The notes under the pieces were generated by a model that ran no database searches, had not been told where the DNA came from, and was given only the letters and a program-made list of their open reading frames with translations. Both the position numbers and the translations under genes were made by a program. A stretch of DNA of 64,000 nt from Firmicutes bacterium ADurb.Bin146 (GTDB lineage: Bacteria > Bacillota > Clostridia > DUPQ01), in assembly GCA_002070475.1 (NCBI GenBank), contig MWDI01000028.1, forward strand, positions 1-64,000, in the 5' to 3' direction. Below are positions 8,526-17,115 of the stretch, piece by piece (position 1 is the stretch's first letter; each line of letters starts with the position of its first letter).

Positions 8526-9776
8526 TTATTCGAGAAATATTCCTCCGCTAGAGTTATAGAACATATCATTTAGCATGAAAATACCTTTGATCGGATGAGT
8601 AAAATAATTATCTTTTAAAGGATGTTTATCCATCATTAAATCCCAGTTAGTATAATTCTGCGCACCATTACTCTCAATTATCCCTATCTTCATTCCTTTT
8701 ATTGCAGGAAGCCTTGCAGCATAATTTTTGTTTATTTCTACCAGCATGGGTGTAACAGTCAGATCTGCACAAAAAACATTTATATTATTCTTTAAGGCAA
8801 TCTTTGCTACTCTGTTTGTTATTGTAATCGTTTTCGCAATAGGCTTAAGAGCAAAAGCTTTGTACCCGCGTTCAATTTTTCTTATCGCATCAACTTCATC
8901 GTGTACTGATTCATCTGCAGCTACTGTAAGCCCTATACCTGATACATCTATATCATTGGTTTCGTCAAAAGGCTCTTCTAAAAGCACTATCCTTTCATAA
9001 GCTCCTATTTTTTTAGCATAATCTAAAAGCTTATTTACTCTTTCTATGGTATCATATCTGCCATTTGCGTCGAGATAATATGCAACATAACCAGATTCAG
9101 TATGTACAGATTTATATTCTTTCAATATTTCATGAATCTGTAATAATCTTTTCATATCCTGATTAAGCATCTTGGACATATCGTTATCATTATCAGGATC
9201 AGCACCTATCTTTATCTTAAAAATGCATACGCCGCTATCTGCGAGATTCTTAATCTGTTCGAGAGAGGTATTATATGTTATCAGTGGTATTAAAGAAAGT
9301 TTATCTTGTTTAATATCAGTAATCCCATTAAATGATGCAAAATATTCAAATTCGTTTATCCTGTTTCTCTTGCAATAAAGCATCCTCAATGCGTTATCTA
9401 CTGGTACTAAAGCATTTAGTATAAAAGTCTTTCTTGGAGAAATTTTTAATACTGAATGAGCATAATGCATAGCTGATTCATACATAATGTCAAATAATTC
9501 CTCAGGATAAGTATACGACAATCCTTTAAGAAGCCTACATATATATGAAGTTATATCAAACATATATTGATTTGCTTTTTGTTCTTTAAGTGAAGAATAC
9601 AAGGGACCGTCAGACCACAATACTCCTTGAATAGAGCTGCCTGATGCTTTATGCTCTTCATTTGTCAAATCCACAACAACCGTCCATATACAGCTAGAAT
9701 ACCCTCCTTTGAAACCAAAAGGATGTTTCAGAGGTTGTATTTCATAATTGTATTCTGTTTTCTTTATCTTAATCAT
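8526..9776 (-). CDS. Enolase superfamily (mandelate racemase / muconate lactonizing-like) enzyme, 416 aa
   Basis: C-terminal barrel motifs are in the family order: KIKIG (the KxK base region, about 196-200), YLDANGRY and LLEEPFDE (metal ligands Asp and Glu), VAADES (third ligand) and KPIAKT (second catalytic lysine). These enzymes abstract a proton alpha to a carboxylate using Mg2+, giving racemases, epimerases, dehydratases or cycloisomerases. A substrate cannot be assigned, but the divergent AraC / nitrilase / Gfo-Idh operon suggests sugar acids or amide-linked compounds. AAGGAAAAGG precedes the start. It is convergent with DUF4234. Confidence 0.85.
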   Translation of the reverse strand: MIKIKKTEYNYEIQPLKHPFGFKGGYSSCIWTVVVDLTNEEHKASGSSIQGVLWSDGPLYSSLKEQKANQYMFDITSYICRLLKGLSYTYPEELFDIMYESAMHYAHSVLKISPRKTFILNALVPVDNALRMLYCKRNRINEFEYFASFNGITDIKQDKLSLIPLITYNTSLEQIKNLADSGVCIFKIKIGADPDNDNDMSKMLNQDMKRLLQIHEILKEYKSVHTESGYVAYYLDANGRYDTIERVNKLLDYAKKIGAYERIVLLEEPFDETNDIDVSGIGLTVAADESVHDEVDAIRKIERGYKAFALKPIAKTITITNRVAKIALKNNINVFCADLTVTPMLVEINKNYAARLPAIKGMKIGIIESNGAQNYTNWDLMMDKHPLKDNYFTHPIKGIFMLNDMFYNSSGGIFLE

Positions 9777-9899
9777 ATACCTTTTCCTTCTTGGTATTCA
9801 TATTATATCATTTACATGTTATTTTCTATACTGTAATTTGTTCTGAAGTTATATTATATTGTCTTTATTTTTATAATCCATTTATGATATTTTAAAATT

Positions 9900-9919
9900 T
9901 ATACGGTATTTACCGTATA
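9900..9919. promoter_or_regulatory. 20-bp palindrome, candidate operator
   Basis: TATACGGTA-TT-TACCGTATA is a perfect 9-bp inverted repeat. It lies in the 220-bp region between the divergent enolase-superfamily gene (start 9776) and the AraC-type regulator (start 9997), the usual place for a regulator binding site. AraC proteins usually bind direct repeats, so another regulator may use this symmetric site. Confidence 0.55.
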
Positions 9920-9996
9920 TTTCACATTTTTTTACTTATAATTTATTGTGTTGTAAATATTCATTTTTCTGATACACTTAACTTGAGAGGCATAGT

Positions 9997-10806
9997 ATGC
10001 AGAAAAGTTTGACTAATGACATAAATATATACTGGGTTGAAAAGTGCATTTATCCAGAAAATAATGCTATTGAGAATCATTCCCATGATTTTTTTCATTT
10101 TCTTTGCGTTATTTCTGGGCTAGGTGAAATAACATGTAATGATTCGGTTTATAAAATGCAGAATAACAAAGTTTTTATAGCTAGGCCTAATGATATTCAT
10201 GGTTTTAAAAATATTTCAAAGGAAGATTTGATAACATATGAAGTAAAGATGGATATAAATAATAATTCTTTAAAAACAAAACTTACTGAGCTTTCATTTT
10301 GTATAAATATAAATCAGCAAATTACTGATTTATTTTCAAGTATGTACAGCGAATCCAAAGGTAAAAAACCATTTAGTAACGAAATTACTACTGCATTTGC
10401 GGTACAGATGCTATATTCTATACTGCGTGGCAAATATGAGTTACTTACAGACAATGAAAAATATCCATCTATTGAGTTAAAAGACTCTTTTTCTAGAATT
10501 CTTTTATATCTTGACCGTAATATGTCTTACGATATAACTTTGGATGATATGGCTAAAGCCATGTATCTTGAAAAGGTATACTTTCTGAAGAAATTCAAGA
10601 AGCTGACAGATATGACTCCAATGAGGTACCTTAAGGCTATGCGAATGAAAAAAGCAAAGACTTTGCTGCAATATTCGGATATGTCAATAACATTAGTAGC
10701 AGAATCTGTAGGTTTTAAAAATATACAATACTTCAGCAAGGTATTTACTGAATATAATAAGATAAATCCAAGTTCTTACCGAAGCAAATTCATGACCGCA
10801 AGATAA
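9997..10806 (+). CDS. AraC/XylS family transcriptional regulator, 269 aa
   Basis: The N-terminal cupin-like sensor domain (about 1-150) begins with NHSHDFFHFLCVISG, an AraC-type ligand pocket pattern. The C-terminal double helix-turn-helix (about 165-268) contains ITLDDMAKAMYLEKVYFLKK and the second-motif signature VAESVGFKNIQYFSKVF. It probably activates its own operon (nitrilase and Gfo/Idh/MocA downstream) and the divergent enolase-superfamily gene in response to a small sugar or acid. GAGAGG lies 7 nt before the ATG. Confidence 0.92.
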   Translation: MQKSLTNDINIYWVEKCIYPENNAIENHSHDFFHFLCVISGLGEITCNDSVYKMQNNKVFIARPNDIHGFKNISKEDLITYEVKMDINNNSLKTKLTELSFCININQQITDLFSSMYSESKGKKPFSNEITTAFAVQMLYSILRGKYELLTDNEKYPSIELKDSFSRILLYLDRNMSYDITLDDMAKAMYLEKVYFLKKFKKLTDMTPMRYLKAMRMKKAKTLLQYSDMSITLVAESVGFKNIQYFSKVFTEYNKINPSSYRSKFMTAR

Positions 10807-10817
10807 GGAGCAAGTAC

Positions 10818-11759
10818 ATGGCTAATAGAAAAAGAATAAGCGTAATTTGTTCAAGAACTACTGATTCAAAAGGTATAAAAAGCATATCCGGATTAAAAGC
10901 TCTTAATACCGATTTCTGGAAAAGTAATATAGAAAAGGTGTTGGACTCAGCTCCGGACATCATTGTACTACCTGAATATTGCGATAGATTTGCTGATTAC
11001 AGCACCAACCAGTACATAGAATATATTGAAAATAAAGGATCAATAACAGAATTTTTTTCAAGTATTGCAAAAGAGCATAAACTCCAGATTACTTATCCAG
11101 GACTTAGAAAACTTGACTCTGACAAGCAGTATCCTTATAGAAACTGTATAAGGATGTTTGATGAAACTGGCGATATTTCTCACATATATGATAAGAATCA
11201 TGTCATTATTGAGGAGAATCTATCAAAAATCGGATATGGAACTAATGCGTCGGTATATGTTACGAAAGATATGAAAATTGTTTTTGGTATATGTTTCGAT
11301 TTAAATTTTGATAGCTTACTTGCAAAATACAAGATATTTGAACCTGATCTTTTTATATTCAGCTCCTACTATCATGGCGGATTAAAGCAAGATCAGTGGG
11401 CTTATACCCTTAGATGCCATATGGCAAGCGCTATATCAGGAAATACTGGAAGGATAATCAATCCTTTTGGCCAGATTATTGCCTCAACAACCAATTATTA
11501 TGATTATGTGACTGCAGAAGTCAATCTTGATTGTAAAGTAGTTCATTTAGATTACAATATGGAGAAAATACAACAAGCGAAAAGGAAATACAAGAAAAAA
11601 CTTACAGTACATGATCCAGGTAATGTCGGTACTGTATTACTTACATGTGAGTCAGAAGAAAAAAGCATTAATGAAATTATAAGAGAATTCGAAATTGAAA
11701 CATACGATGAATACTTAAAAAGATCAATTGAATACAGAAATAAACATATAAATGGATAA
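10818..11759 (+). CDS. Carbon-nitrogen hydrolase (nitrilase superfamily), 313 aa
   Basis: The Glu-Lys-Cys catalytic triad is visible: Glu in VLPEYCDRF, Lys in DKNHVIIEE and Cys in VFGICFDLNF. Members hydrolyse amides, carbamoyl groups or nitriles in the cytoplasm. It starts 11 nt after the AraC gene with an AAGGAG site and is followed 14 nt later by a Gfo/Idh/MocA dehydrogenase, forming a three-gene operon. The substrate is unknown but may be an amide released from a modified sugar. Confidence 0.88.
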   Translation: MANRKRISVICSRTTDSKGIKSISGLKALNTDFWKSNIEKVLDSAPDIIVLPEYCDRFADYSTNQYIEYIENKGSITEFFSSIAKEHKLQITYPGLRKLDSDKQYPYRNCIRMFDETGDISHIYDKNHVIIEENLSKIGYGTNASVYVTKDMKIVFGICFDLNFDSLLAKYKIFEPDLFIFSSYYHGGLKQDQWAYTLRCHMASAISGNTGRIINPFGQIIASTTNYYDYVTAEVNLDCKVVHLDYNMEKIQQAKRKYKKKLTVHDPGNVGTVLLTCESEEKSINEIIREFEIETYDEYLKRSIEYRNKHING

Positions 11760-11773
11760 ATAGGAGGTTTTTT

Positions 11774-12799
11774 ATGGGAAATCAAGTAAAAATAGCTGTT
11801 ATAGGAGCAGGCGGTATAGCTAATTCTGTGCATCTGCCAAGCTTAGCGGAAATTAAAGACTGTAAAATCGTCGCAGTATGCGATCTGGTCGAGGAAAAAG
11901 CGAAAAGAGCTGCAGATAAATACAATATCCCGAAAACATATGTTTTAATGAGCGAGATGCTTGAAAAAGAAGAAATCGACGGAGTATTCTGTCTGGTACA
12001 GCCAGACCTGCTTTACAGAGTAGCATATGACTGCCTTTTAGCTGGAAAAGACATATTTATGGAAAAGCCAGCAGGATTGAACTCTTACCAGGCAGAATCG
12101 CTTGCCAGACAATCTGCTTCAGTGAAAAAACTGATACAGGTGGGAATGAACAGGCGTTATGTACCTTTGGTGCAATACGTCTTTGAAAAAGTGAAAAAAA
12201 CAACTGTAATTAACCATGTTGATGGCTGTTTTATTAAGCATACGGATATAGCTTCCATATGGCATTATACAGATGCGTTTTCCTGCGATATAGTACATGC
12301 AGCAGATCTTGTCAGATATCTTGCAGGAGCTGAAGTGACTGATGCAGCAAGCGTTATTGCTAGAAACAACAGCCCAGTTGATAATTCATGGAGCTGCATT
12401 ATGAGATTTGAAAATGGAGTAACTGGAACATTAAGAGGCAATTATCAGACAGCAGCAAGAATACATAATTTTGAAATCCATGGAGCAGATGCAAGCGCAT
12501 ACATAAACCTTGGATTTCCTGGAACTAAAGGATGTGATGCTACAATTATTTATGCATCAGGCGTTAATATCTATTCACAAGCTGCTGCTGGAGCTTCTGT
12601 ATCCAATATCGAACACATAGATGGTATAGAGTTATGCAAAGGCAATGATTCATTATATTCTCACTATGGCTATAAGCAGGAAGACCAGGCATTTATTGAG
12701 TATCTTAAGAATGGCACAAAACCTATCTGTCTGATTAATGATGCTGCAAAATCCATGCGATTAGTAGAACTGCTTGTTGAAAACAGAATAAACGCTTAA
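11774..12799 (+). CDS. Gfo/Idh/MocA family NAD(P)-dependent oxidoreductase, 341 aa
   Basis: An N-terminal Rossmann fold begins KIAVIGAGGIANSVHLPSL (about 5-23). The EKPAGLN motif (about 96-102) carries the family's catalytic lysine region, followed by the C-terminal alpha/beta domain. Such enzymes oxidise or reduce sugars, inositols or their derivatives. AGGAGG precedes the ATG. It is the last gene of the AraC operon, with an intrinsic terminator at 12831. A related enzyme is encoded at 57910. Confidence 0.92.
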   Translation: MGNQVKIAVIGAGGIANSVHLPSLAEIKDCKIVAVCDLVEEKAKRAADKYNIPKTYVLMSEMLEKEEIDGVFCLVQPDLLYRVAYDCLLAGKDIFMEKPAGLNSYQAESLARQSASVKKLIQVGMNRRYVPLVQYVFEKVKKTTVINHVDGCFIKHTDIASIWHYTDAFSCDIVHAADLVRYLAGAEVTDAASVIARNNSPVDNSWSCIMRFENGVTGTLRGNYQTAARIHNFEIHGADASAYINLGFPGTKGCDATIIYASGVNIYSQAAAGASVSNIEHIDGIELCKGNDSLYSHYGYKQEDQAFIEYLKNGTKPICLINDAAKSMRLVELLVENRINA

Positions 12800-12830
12800 G
12801 GATCTGTCAACATAAAATATATTAAACAAT

Positions 12831-12856
12831 AAAGGGAGCAAAAGCTCCCTTTTTAT
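12831..12856 (+). terminator. Rho-independent terminator of the AraC-nitrilase-Gfo operon
   Basis: AAAGGGAGC-AAAA-GCTCCCTTT plus Ts, 32 nt after the stop at 12799. The inverted repeat could also serve the SDR gene, which ends at 12892 on the minus strand. Confidence 0.9.
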
Positions 12857-12891
12857 GTGTAACAAACACAAGGTACTATTTTTTATTCCCA

Positions 12892-13635
12892 TTATGGCAT
12901 TAATATACCTCCATTAGGGGAAATTGTCTGTCCTGTAACATATTTCGCATTGATAAGATATTCCATGCAGTCAGCTATATCTTCTACTTCACCAATTTGG
13001 CCAAGAGGAATTGCAGTTTTTAAAACTTCAACCGCTTTCTGGTCTGCTTGTCTAAGCATATCTGTCCAAATCATTCCAGGAGCAATACAATTGACTCTGA
13101 TATTCTTAGGTCCGAACTCAACTGCCAGTCCTCTAGTAAATCCAATAACACCGCTTTTTGCCGCACAGTAGTCAGCTTGTTCAGCAACCCCCATCATACC
13201 GCCTATAGACGCTATATTAATAATATTACCTTCATTTTTATCCACCATATATGGTAAAGTCACATGCGTCATATGAAGATAACTCATTAAATTAACATTA
13301 ACTAATTTTGTATATTCTGCTGGCGTAATTTTTAAAAAGCTTTTGTTATTATCAATACCGGCATTATTTACGAGCACATCAATCTTGCTTCCAAAAGTTT
13401 TGACTGTTTCTTCGATAAGTCTTTTACATGTATCATAATCAGACACATCTCCTTGTATAGCTAATCCTTTTACTTTATAGTTTTTCTCAATCTCATCAAT
13501 AAGAGCTAAAGTCCCTTCCCTGCTTCTGTCACTAACAAAGTTAACCACAATGTTATACCCCATTGAAGCAAGTTTCTTAACCATTGCTTTTCCTAACCCT
13601 CTTGAACCTCCTGTTACTATTGCTGTCTTGTTCAT
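12892..13635 (-). CDS. Short-chain dehydrogenase/reductase, FabG-like, 247 aa
   Basis: Classical SDR: the TGGSRGLGKAM cofactor loop (about 8-18), NNAGIDN, the catalytic Ser in NIASIGG, YCAAK (Tyr and Lys), and a C-terminal NGGILMP. The ATG at 13635 is preferred over a TTG at 13647 because it gives the family's standard 247 residues. Neighbours give no fatty-acid synthesis context, so a sugar- or alcohol-oxidising role in the surrounding catabolic region is as likely as 3-oxoacyl-ACP reduction. It is transcribed alone. Confidence 0.9.
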   Translation of the reverse strand: MNKTAIVTGGSRGLGKAMVKKLASMGYNIVVNFVSDRSREGTLALIDEIEKNYKVKGLAIQGDVSDYDTCKRLIEETVKTFGSKIDVLVNNAGIDNNKSFLKITPAEYTKLVNVNLMSYLHMTHVTLPYMVDKNEGNIINIASIGGMMGVAEQADYCAAKSGVIGFTRGLAVEFGPKNIRVNCIAPGMIWTDMLRQADQKAVEVLKTAIPLGQIGEVEDIADCMEYLINAKYVTGQTISPNGGILMP

Positions 13636-13883
13636 ATTATTTACCAACCTTTCATATATTTCATTAAATCATATAATATGAAAAGAGTATAACCTCTTTT
13701 CTGGGTTTAGTCTGTTGCAATTGCAACATTATTATGAATAAATTATGAACTTTTTGAATATAGAAATATGAATATATAAACTATATAATTAATGGTATTT
13801 CTATATGTGCTAATTTATCAATGAACATACAACAACATATTGTATAAATTAAAAAAATGAAATATTTTTCATATGTTCCATAT
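13636..13883. other. AT-rich intergenic region with three inverted repeats
   Basis: No gene is seen between the SDR and the permease promoter. It contains an 8-bp-arm hairpin GAAAAGAG / CTCTTTTC (13680-13701), a perfect 16-bp palindrome TGTTGCAATTGCAACA (13713-13728) resembling a regulator site, and 11-bp arms ATATAGAAATA (13758-13768) / TATTTCTATAT (13796-13806). Nothing matches a purine riboswitch. Confidence 0.5.
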
Positions 13884-13911
13884 TGACAATTTATCACCTT
13901 GTAATATACTA
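13884..13911 (+). promoter_or_regulatory. Sigma-A-type promoter of the purine permease gene
   Basis: TTGACA at 13884-13889, a 16-nt spacer and TATACT at 13906-13911. Only about 30 nt separate it from the start codon at 13945, leaving no room for a riboswitch. Confidence 0.85.
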
Positions 13912-13944
13912 ACAGTATATTAAATTCAAAAGGGGGATTTAAAA

Positions 13945-15291
13945 ATGTTCAAGCTAAAAGAAAATGGCACAAAAGTGTCAACAGAAATTTTAGCAGGCCT
14001 GACAACATTCGTTACAATGGCCTACATTATCGCTGTAAACCCGGGAATATTATCGCAAGCAGGTATGGAATGGGGAGCTGTTTTCCTAGCAACCATTATT
14101 GCAGCTATAATCGGTACTTTGATAATGGGTCTCGTTGCCAATGTTCCATATGCTCAGGCTCCTGGAATGGGATTAAATGCTTTATTCGTATTTACAGTTG
14201 TATTTACTTATGGGTTTTCATGGCAGCATGCATTATCCATGGTTTTCATCTGCGGACTGATAAACATACTCATTACAGTAACTAAAATTCGTAAACACAT
14301 AATTAAAGCCATACCAAAAAGTCTTCAGAATGCTATAGGTGGAGGCATAGGAATATTCATAGCTTATGTCGGACTGCTCAATATCGGCGTCATTAATTTT
14401 GGTGCTGGAGTACCTTCTATGTCAGTAATAAATACAAGCGGATTATATGTATTCTTCATAGGATTAGTTCTTACGATTATACTTCTTCTGCTGAAGGTAA
14501 AAGGCGCGATCCTTATCGGTATAATAGCATCAACTCTTATAGGAATACCTATGGGTGTTACAACTGCTGCAAATCCAGTAAGTTTCTCTGATGCAATCAG
14601 TGTGTTACCGACTACATTCGGAGTCATATTTACAAAAGCAGGCTTAGGCTCATTGTTTGCTGATGTTACAAGGCTGCCAATAGTTCTTCTTACAATTTTC
14701 GCATTCAGCTTATCTGACACATTCGATACAATAGGCACATTCATTGGAACAGGTCGTCAGACAGGAATATTCAGCGAAGAAGATGAAAAAGCAATGGAAT
14801 CCAGTTCAGGATTTAAATCAAAAATGGACAAAGCTCTTTTCGCAGACGCTACTGCAACATCAATCGGTGCAATATTCGGAACATCTAATACTACAACTTA
14901 TGTAGAAAGCGCAGCTGGTATAGCTGTAGGCGGACGTACAGGGCTTGTAAGCGTAGTAGTTGCAATATGCTTTGCTATAAGCGCATTCTTTGCATCATTT
15001 ATAAGCGCGATACCGTCAGCAGCTACAGCTCCTGCTCTTGTCATTGTAGGAATAATGATGCTTTCATCCTTTAAGGAAATTAATTGGGCTGATCTTGAAG
15101 AAGCAATCCCAGCTTTCTTTACCGGAATATTCATGGCTCTTGTATATTCTATTACTTCAGGTATTGCTATGGGTTTCATATTCTACCTTATAGTCAAAAT
15201 ATGCAAGAAACAAGCTAAAGATGTCTCCCCTGTTTTATGGGTAGCGACAGCTCTGTTTATTCTGAACTTTGTATTTCAAGCAATAATCTAA
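13945..15291 (+). CDS. NCS2 / AzgA-family nucleobase (guanine/hypoxanthine) permease, 448 aa
   Basis: A polytopic membrane protein with about 12 hydrophobic segments. It opens with the family signature EILAGLTTFVTMAYIIAVNPGIL and contains PGMGLNALF and the DTFDTIGT and SSNTTTY-like (FGTSNTTTYVES) motifs of the AzgA/PbuG group, which imports guanine, hypoxanthine or adenine with protons. It is monocistronic, with its own promoter at 13884, an AAGGGGG site and a terminator at 15309. The exact base cannot be told from sequence. Confidence 0.92.
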   Translation: MFKLKENGTKVSTEILAGLTTFVTMAYIIAVNPGILSQAGMEWGAVFLATIIAAIIGTLIMGLVANVPYAQAPGMGLNALFVFTVVFTYGFSWQHALSMVFICGLINILITVTKIRKHIIKAIPKSLQNAIGGGIGIFIAYVGLLNIGVINFGAGVPSMSVINTSGLYVFFIGLVLTIILLLLKVKGAILIGIIASTLIGIPMGVTTAANPVSFSDAISVLPTTFGVIFTKAGLGSLFADVTRLPIVLLTIFAFSLSDTFDTIGTFIGTGRQTGIFSEEDEKAMESSSGFKSKMDKALFADATATSIGAIFGTSNTTTYVESAAGIAVGGRTGLVSVVVAICFAISAFFASFISAIPSAATAPALVIVGIMMLSSFKEINWADLEEAIPAFFTGIFMALVYSITSGIAMGFIFYLIVKICKKQAKDVSPVLWVATALFILNFVFQAII

Positions 15292-15308
15292 AAAAATTAT
15301 CTGACAGA

Positions 15309-15340
15309 AAGAACCGTTTAACAGAACGGTTCTTTTTTTA
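15309..15340 (+). terminator. Rho-independent terminator of the permease gene
   Basis: AAGAACCGTT-TAACAG-AACGGTTCTT followed by a long T run, 18 nt after the stop codon. Confidence 0.95.
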
Positions 15341-15375
15341 TTCATTAAAATATAGTTTTATGTTAGACTAATTTA

Positions 15376-16998
15376 ATGAATACTATAAGGATTAGTAATT
15401 TAAAAATAAACCTAATAAATCATGCAAGTATAGATGTTAAAACAGAATTAATTTCTCTTGTATCCAAAAGACTGGACATACCGCTGTCAAAAATCCTTAG
15501 CATAAAAATTATTAAAAAAGCCATTGATGATAAGGATTCTGATAATATATGTTTCAGGTACACTGTGGATGCGACACTTGCCACAGATGTTTCGTACAAT
15601 ATTAAACACAAAGATAAAGACATCACCTTACCTGATAAATCACTTTATTCTCCAGTTGTCATTAAAGCAAGAAAAAAATGTGTAAGACCTGTAGTAGTCG
15701 GTTCTGGTCCAGCCGGCTTATTTTGCGCGTTAACACTTGCTGAGGCAGGATTATGTCCCATTATAATAGAAAAAGGAATGGAAATTGAAAAAAGAGACTT
15801 CTATGTAAAACATTTTTTTGAGAATGGGATATTAAACGAAAACACAAATATACAGTTCGGAGAAGGTGGAGCAGGAACATATTCAGATGGGAAACTTAAA
15901 GTAGGGATGATGAATCCAATAAAATTCAAGGTACTCAGCGAGTTTGTAAAATCCGGAGCCGAACCAGAGATTTTATATCTCGAAAAACCACATATTGGTA
16001 CGGATAAATTGAAATTAATATTATTAAGATTAAGAAGATATATTGAGTCATTAGGCGGTGAATACAGGTTTAGTACTCGAATGGATAAGCTGTTATTTAT
16101 GAATGATCGCATTGAAGGCATTATGGTCGAAAACAAAAATGACTTTTATGAAATACTCACTGATACTGTCATTCTTGCAACTGGACACAGCGCAAGAGAC
16201 ACATTCAGCTATCTTCATTCAATAGGAATCCCTATGAAAAGCAAATCCTTCGGTATAGGACTCAGGATAGAACATCCACAGGAATATATTAATAAGATAA
16301 GATTCAAAAAACATAGTAATAATCATGAAATTACTCCAGCTGATTATCATCTTGTTACTCATCTGAACACAAAAAGAAGCGTTTATTCCTTTTGCATGTG
16401 TCCAGGAGGTTATGTAATATCTGCAACATCAGAAGAAGAATGTGTTGTTACAAATGGAATGAGTTTAAATTCCAGAAATGGTGATAATGCAAATTCAGCA
16501 CTACTGGTATCTGTAACAGAATCCGATTTCAAATCACAGCATCCTCTGGCAGGGATGGAATATCAAAAAAGTATAGAAAAACTAGCATATGAAGCGGCTG
16601 GAAAAAATTATTCTGCTGGCATACAAAAACTTGAGGATTTCATGTGCAATAGAAATAGTAATTCTTTATCGGGTACACTTCCAACATATAAACCTTCTAC
16701 TGTTTTTCTGAAATGTGATGATTACCTTCCTGATTACATAACAAATTCTATACGGCTTGCTATTTATGATATGGACAATTGGCTAAATGGATTTTATTAT
16801 CCTGATGCTCTTCTTACAGGACCAGAAACACGTTCTACTTCTCCTGTTAGGATGTTACGTGATGATTATATGCAGTGCGTATCAAAAAAAGGACTTTTTT
16901 TCTGTGGCGAAGGTTCAGGATATACTGGTGGAATACTTAGTTCTGCTACTGATGGTATTAATTGCGCTAACAGTATACTCAAACTTACATACAATTGA
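15376..16998 (+). CDS. FAD-dependent dehydrogenase, COG2509 family, 540 aa
   Basis: An N-terminal alpha/beta cap of about 95 residues precedes the FAD-binding dinucleotide fold VVGSGPAGLFCALTLAEAG (about 111-129). The COG2509 hallmark NIQFGEGGAGTYSDGKL follows, and the C-terminal flavin contact is GEGSGYTGGILSSATDG. Family members are cytoplasmic flavoproteins widespread in anaerobes with no settled substrate. The start at 15376 has no clear ribosome binding site, so it is less certain than others. It is transcribed separately from the trk genes, which have their own promoter. Confidence 0.87.
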   Translation: MNTIRISNLKINLINHASIDVKTELISLVSKRLDIPLSKILSIKIIKKAIDDKDSDNICFRYTVDATLATDVSYNIKHKDKDITLPDKSLYSPVVIKARKKCVRPVVVGSGPAGLFCALTLAEAGLCPIIIEKGMEIEKRDFYVKHFFENGILNENTNIQFGEGGAGTYSDGKLKVGMMNPIKFKVLSEFVKSGAEPEILYLEKPHIGTDKLKLILLRLRRYIESLGGEYRFSTRMDKLLFMNDRIEGIMVENKNDFYEILTDTVILATGHSARDTFSYLHSIGIPMKSKSFGIGLRIEHPQEYINKIRFKKHSNNHEITPADYHLVTHLNTKRSVYSFCMCPGGYVISATSEEECVVTNGMSLNSRNGDNANSALLVSVTESDFKSQHPLAGMEYQKSIEKLAYEAAGKNYSAGIQKLEDFMCNRNSNSLSGTLPTYKPSTVFLKCDDYLPDYITNSIRLAIYDMDNWLNGFYYPDALLTGPETRSTSPVRMLRDDYMQCVSKKGLFFCGEGSGYTGGILSSATDGINCANSILKLTYN

Positions 16999-17042
16999 GC
17001 TAATATCTCATGAATAAACATACAGCGCTTTAATGTATATTG

Positions 17043-17070
17043 TTGATTTTAGTTTGTATTGTAGTAAAAT
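17043..17070 (+). promoter_or_regulatory. Probable promoter of trkA-trkH
   Basis: TTGATT (17043-17048), a 16-nt spacer and TAAAAT (17065-17070), 46 nt before the trkA start. Both boxes differ somewhat from consensus. Confidence 0.6.
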
Positions 17071-17115
17071 GAGATTGGTACTTGCATTAACAGCGAGTAT
17101 AGTGAGGAGTATGAT

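Noticed and set aside
13884-13944. Purine riboswitch upstream of the nucleobase permease
   Set aside because: A clear promoter lies only about 30 nt from the start codon, leaving too little RNA for an aptamer.
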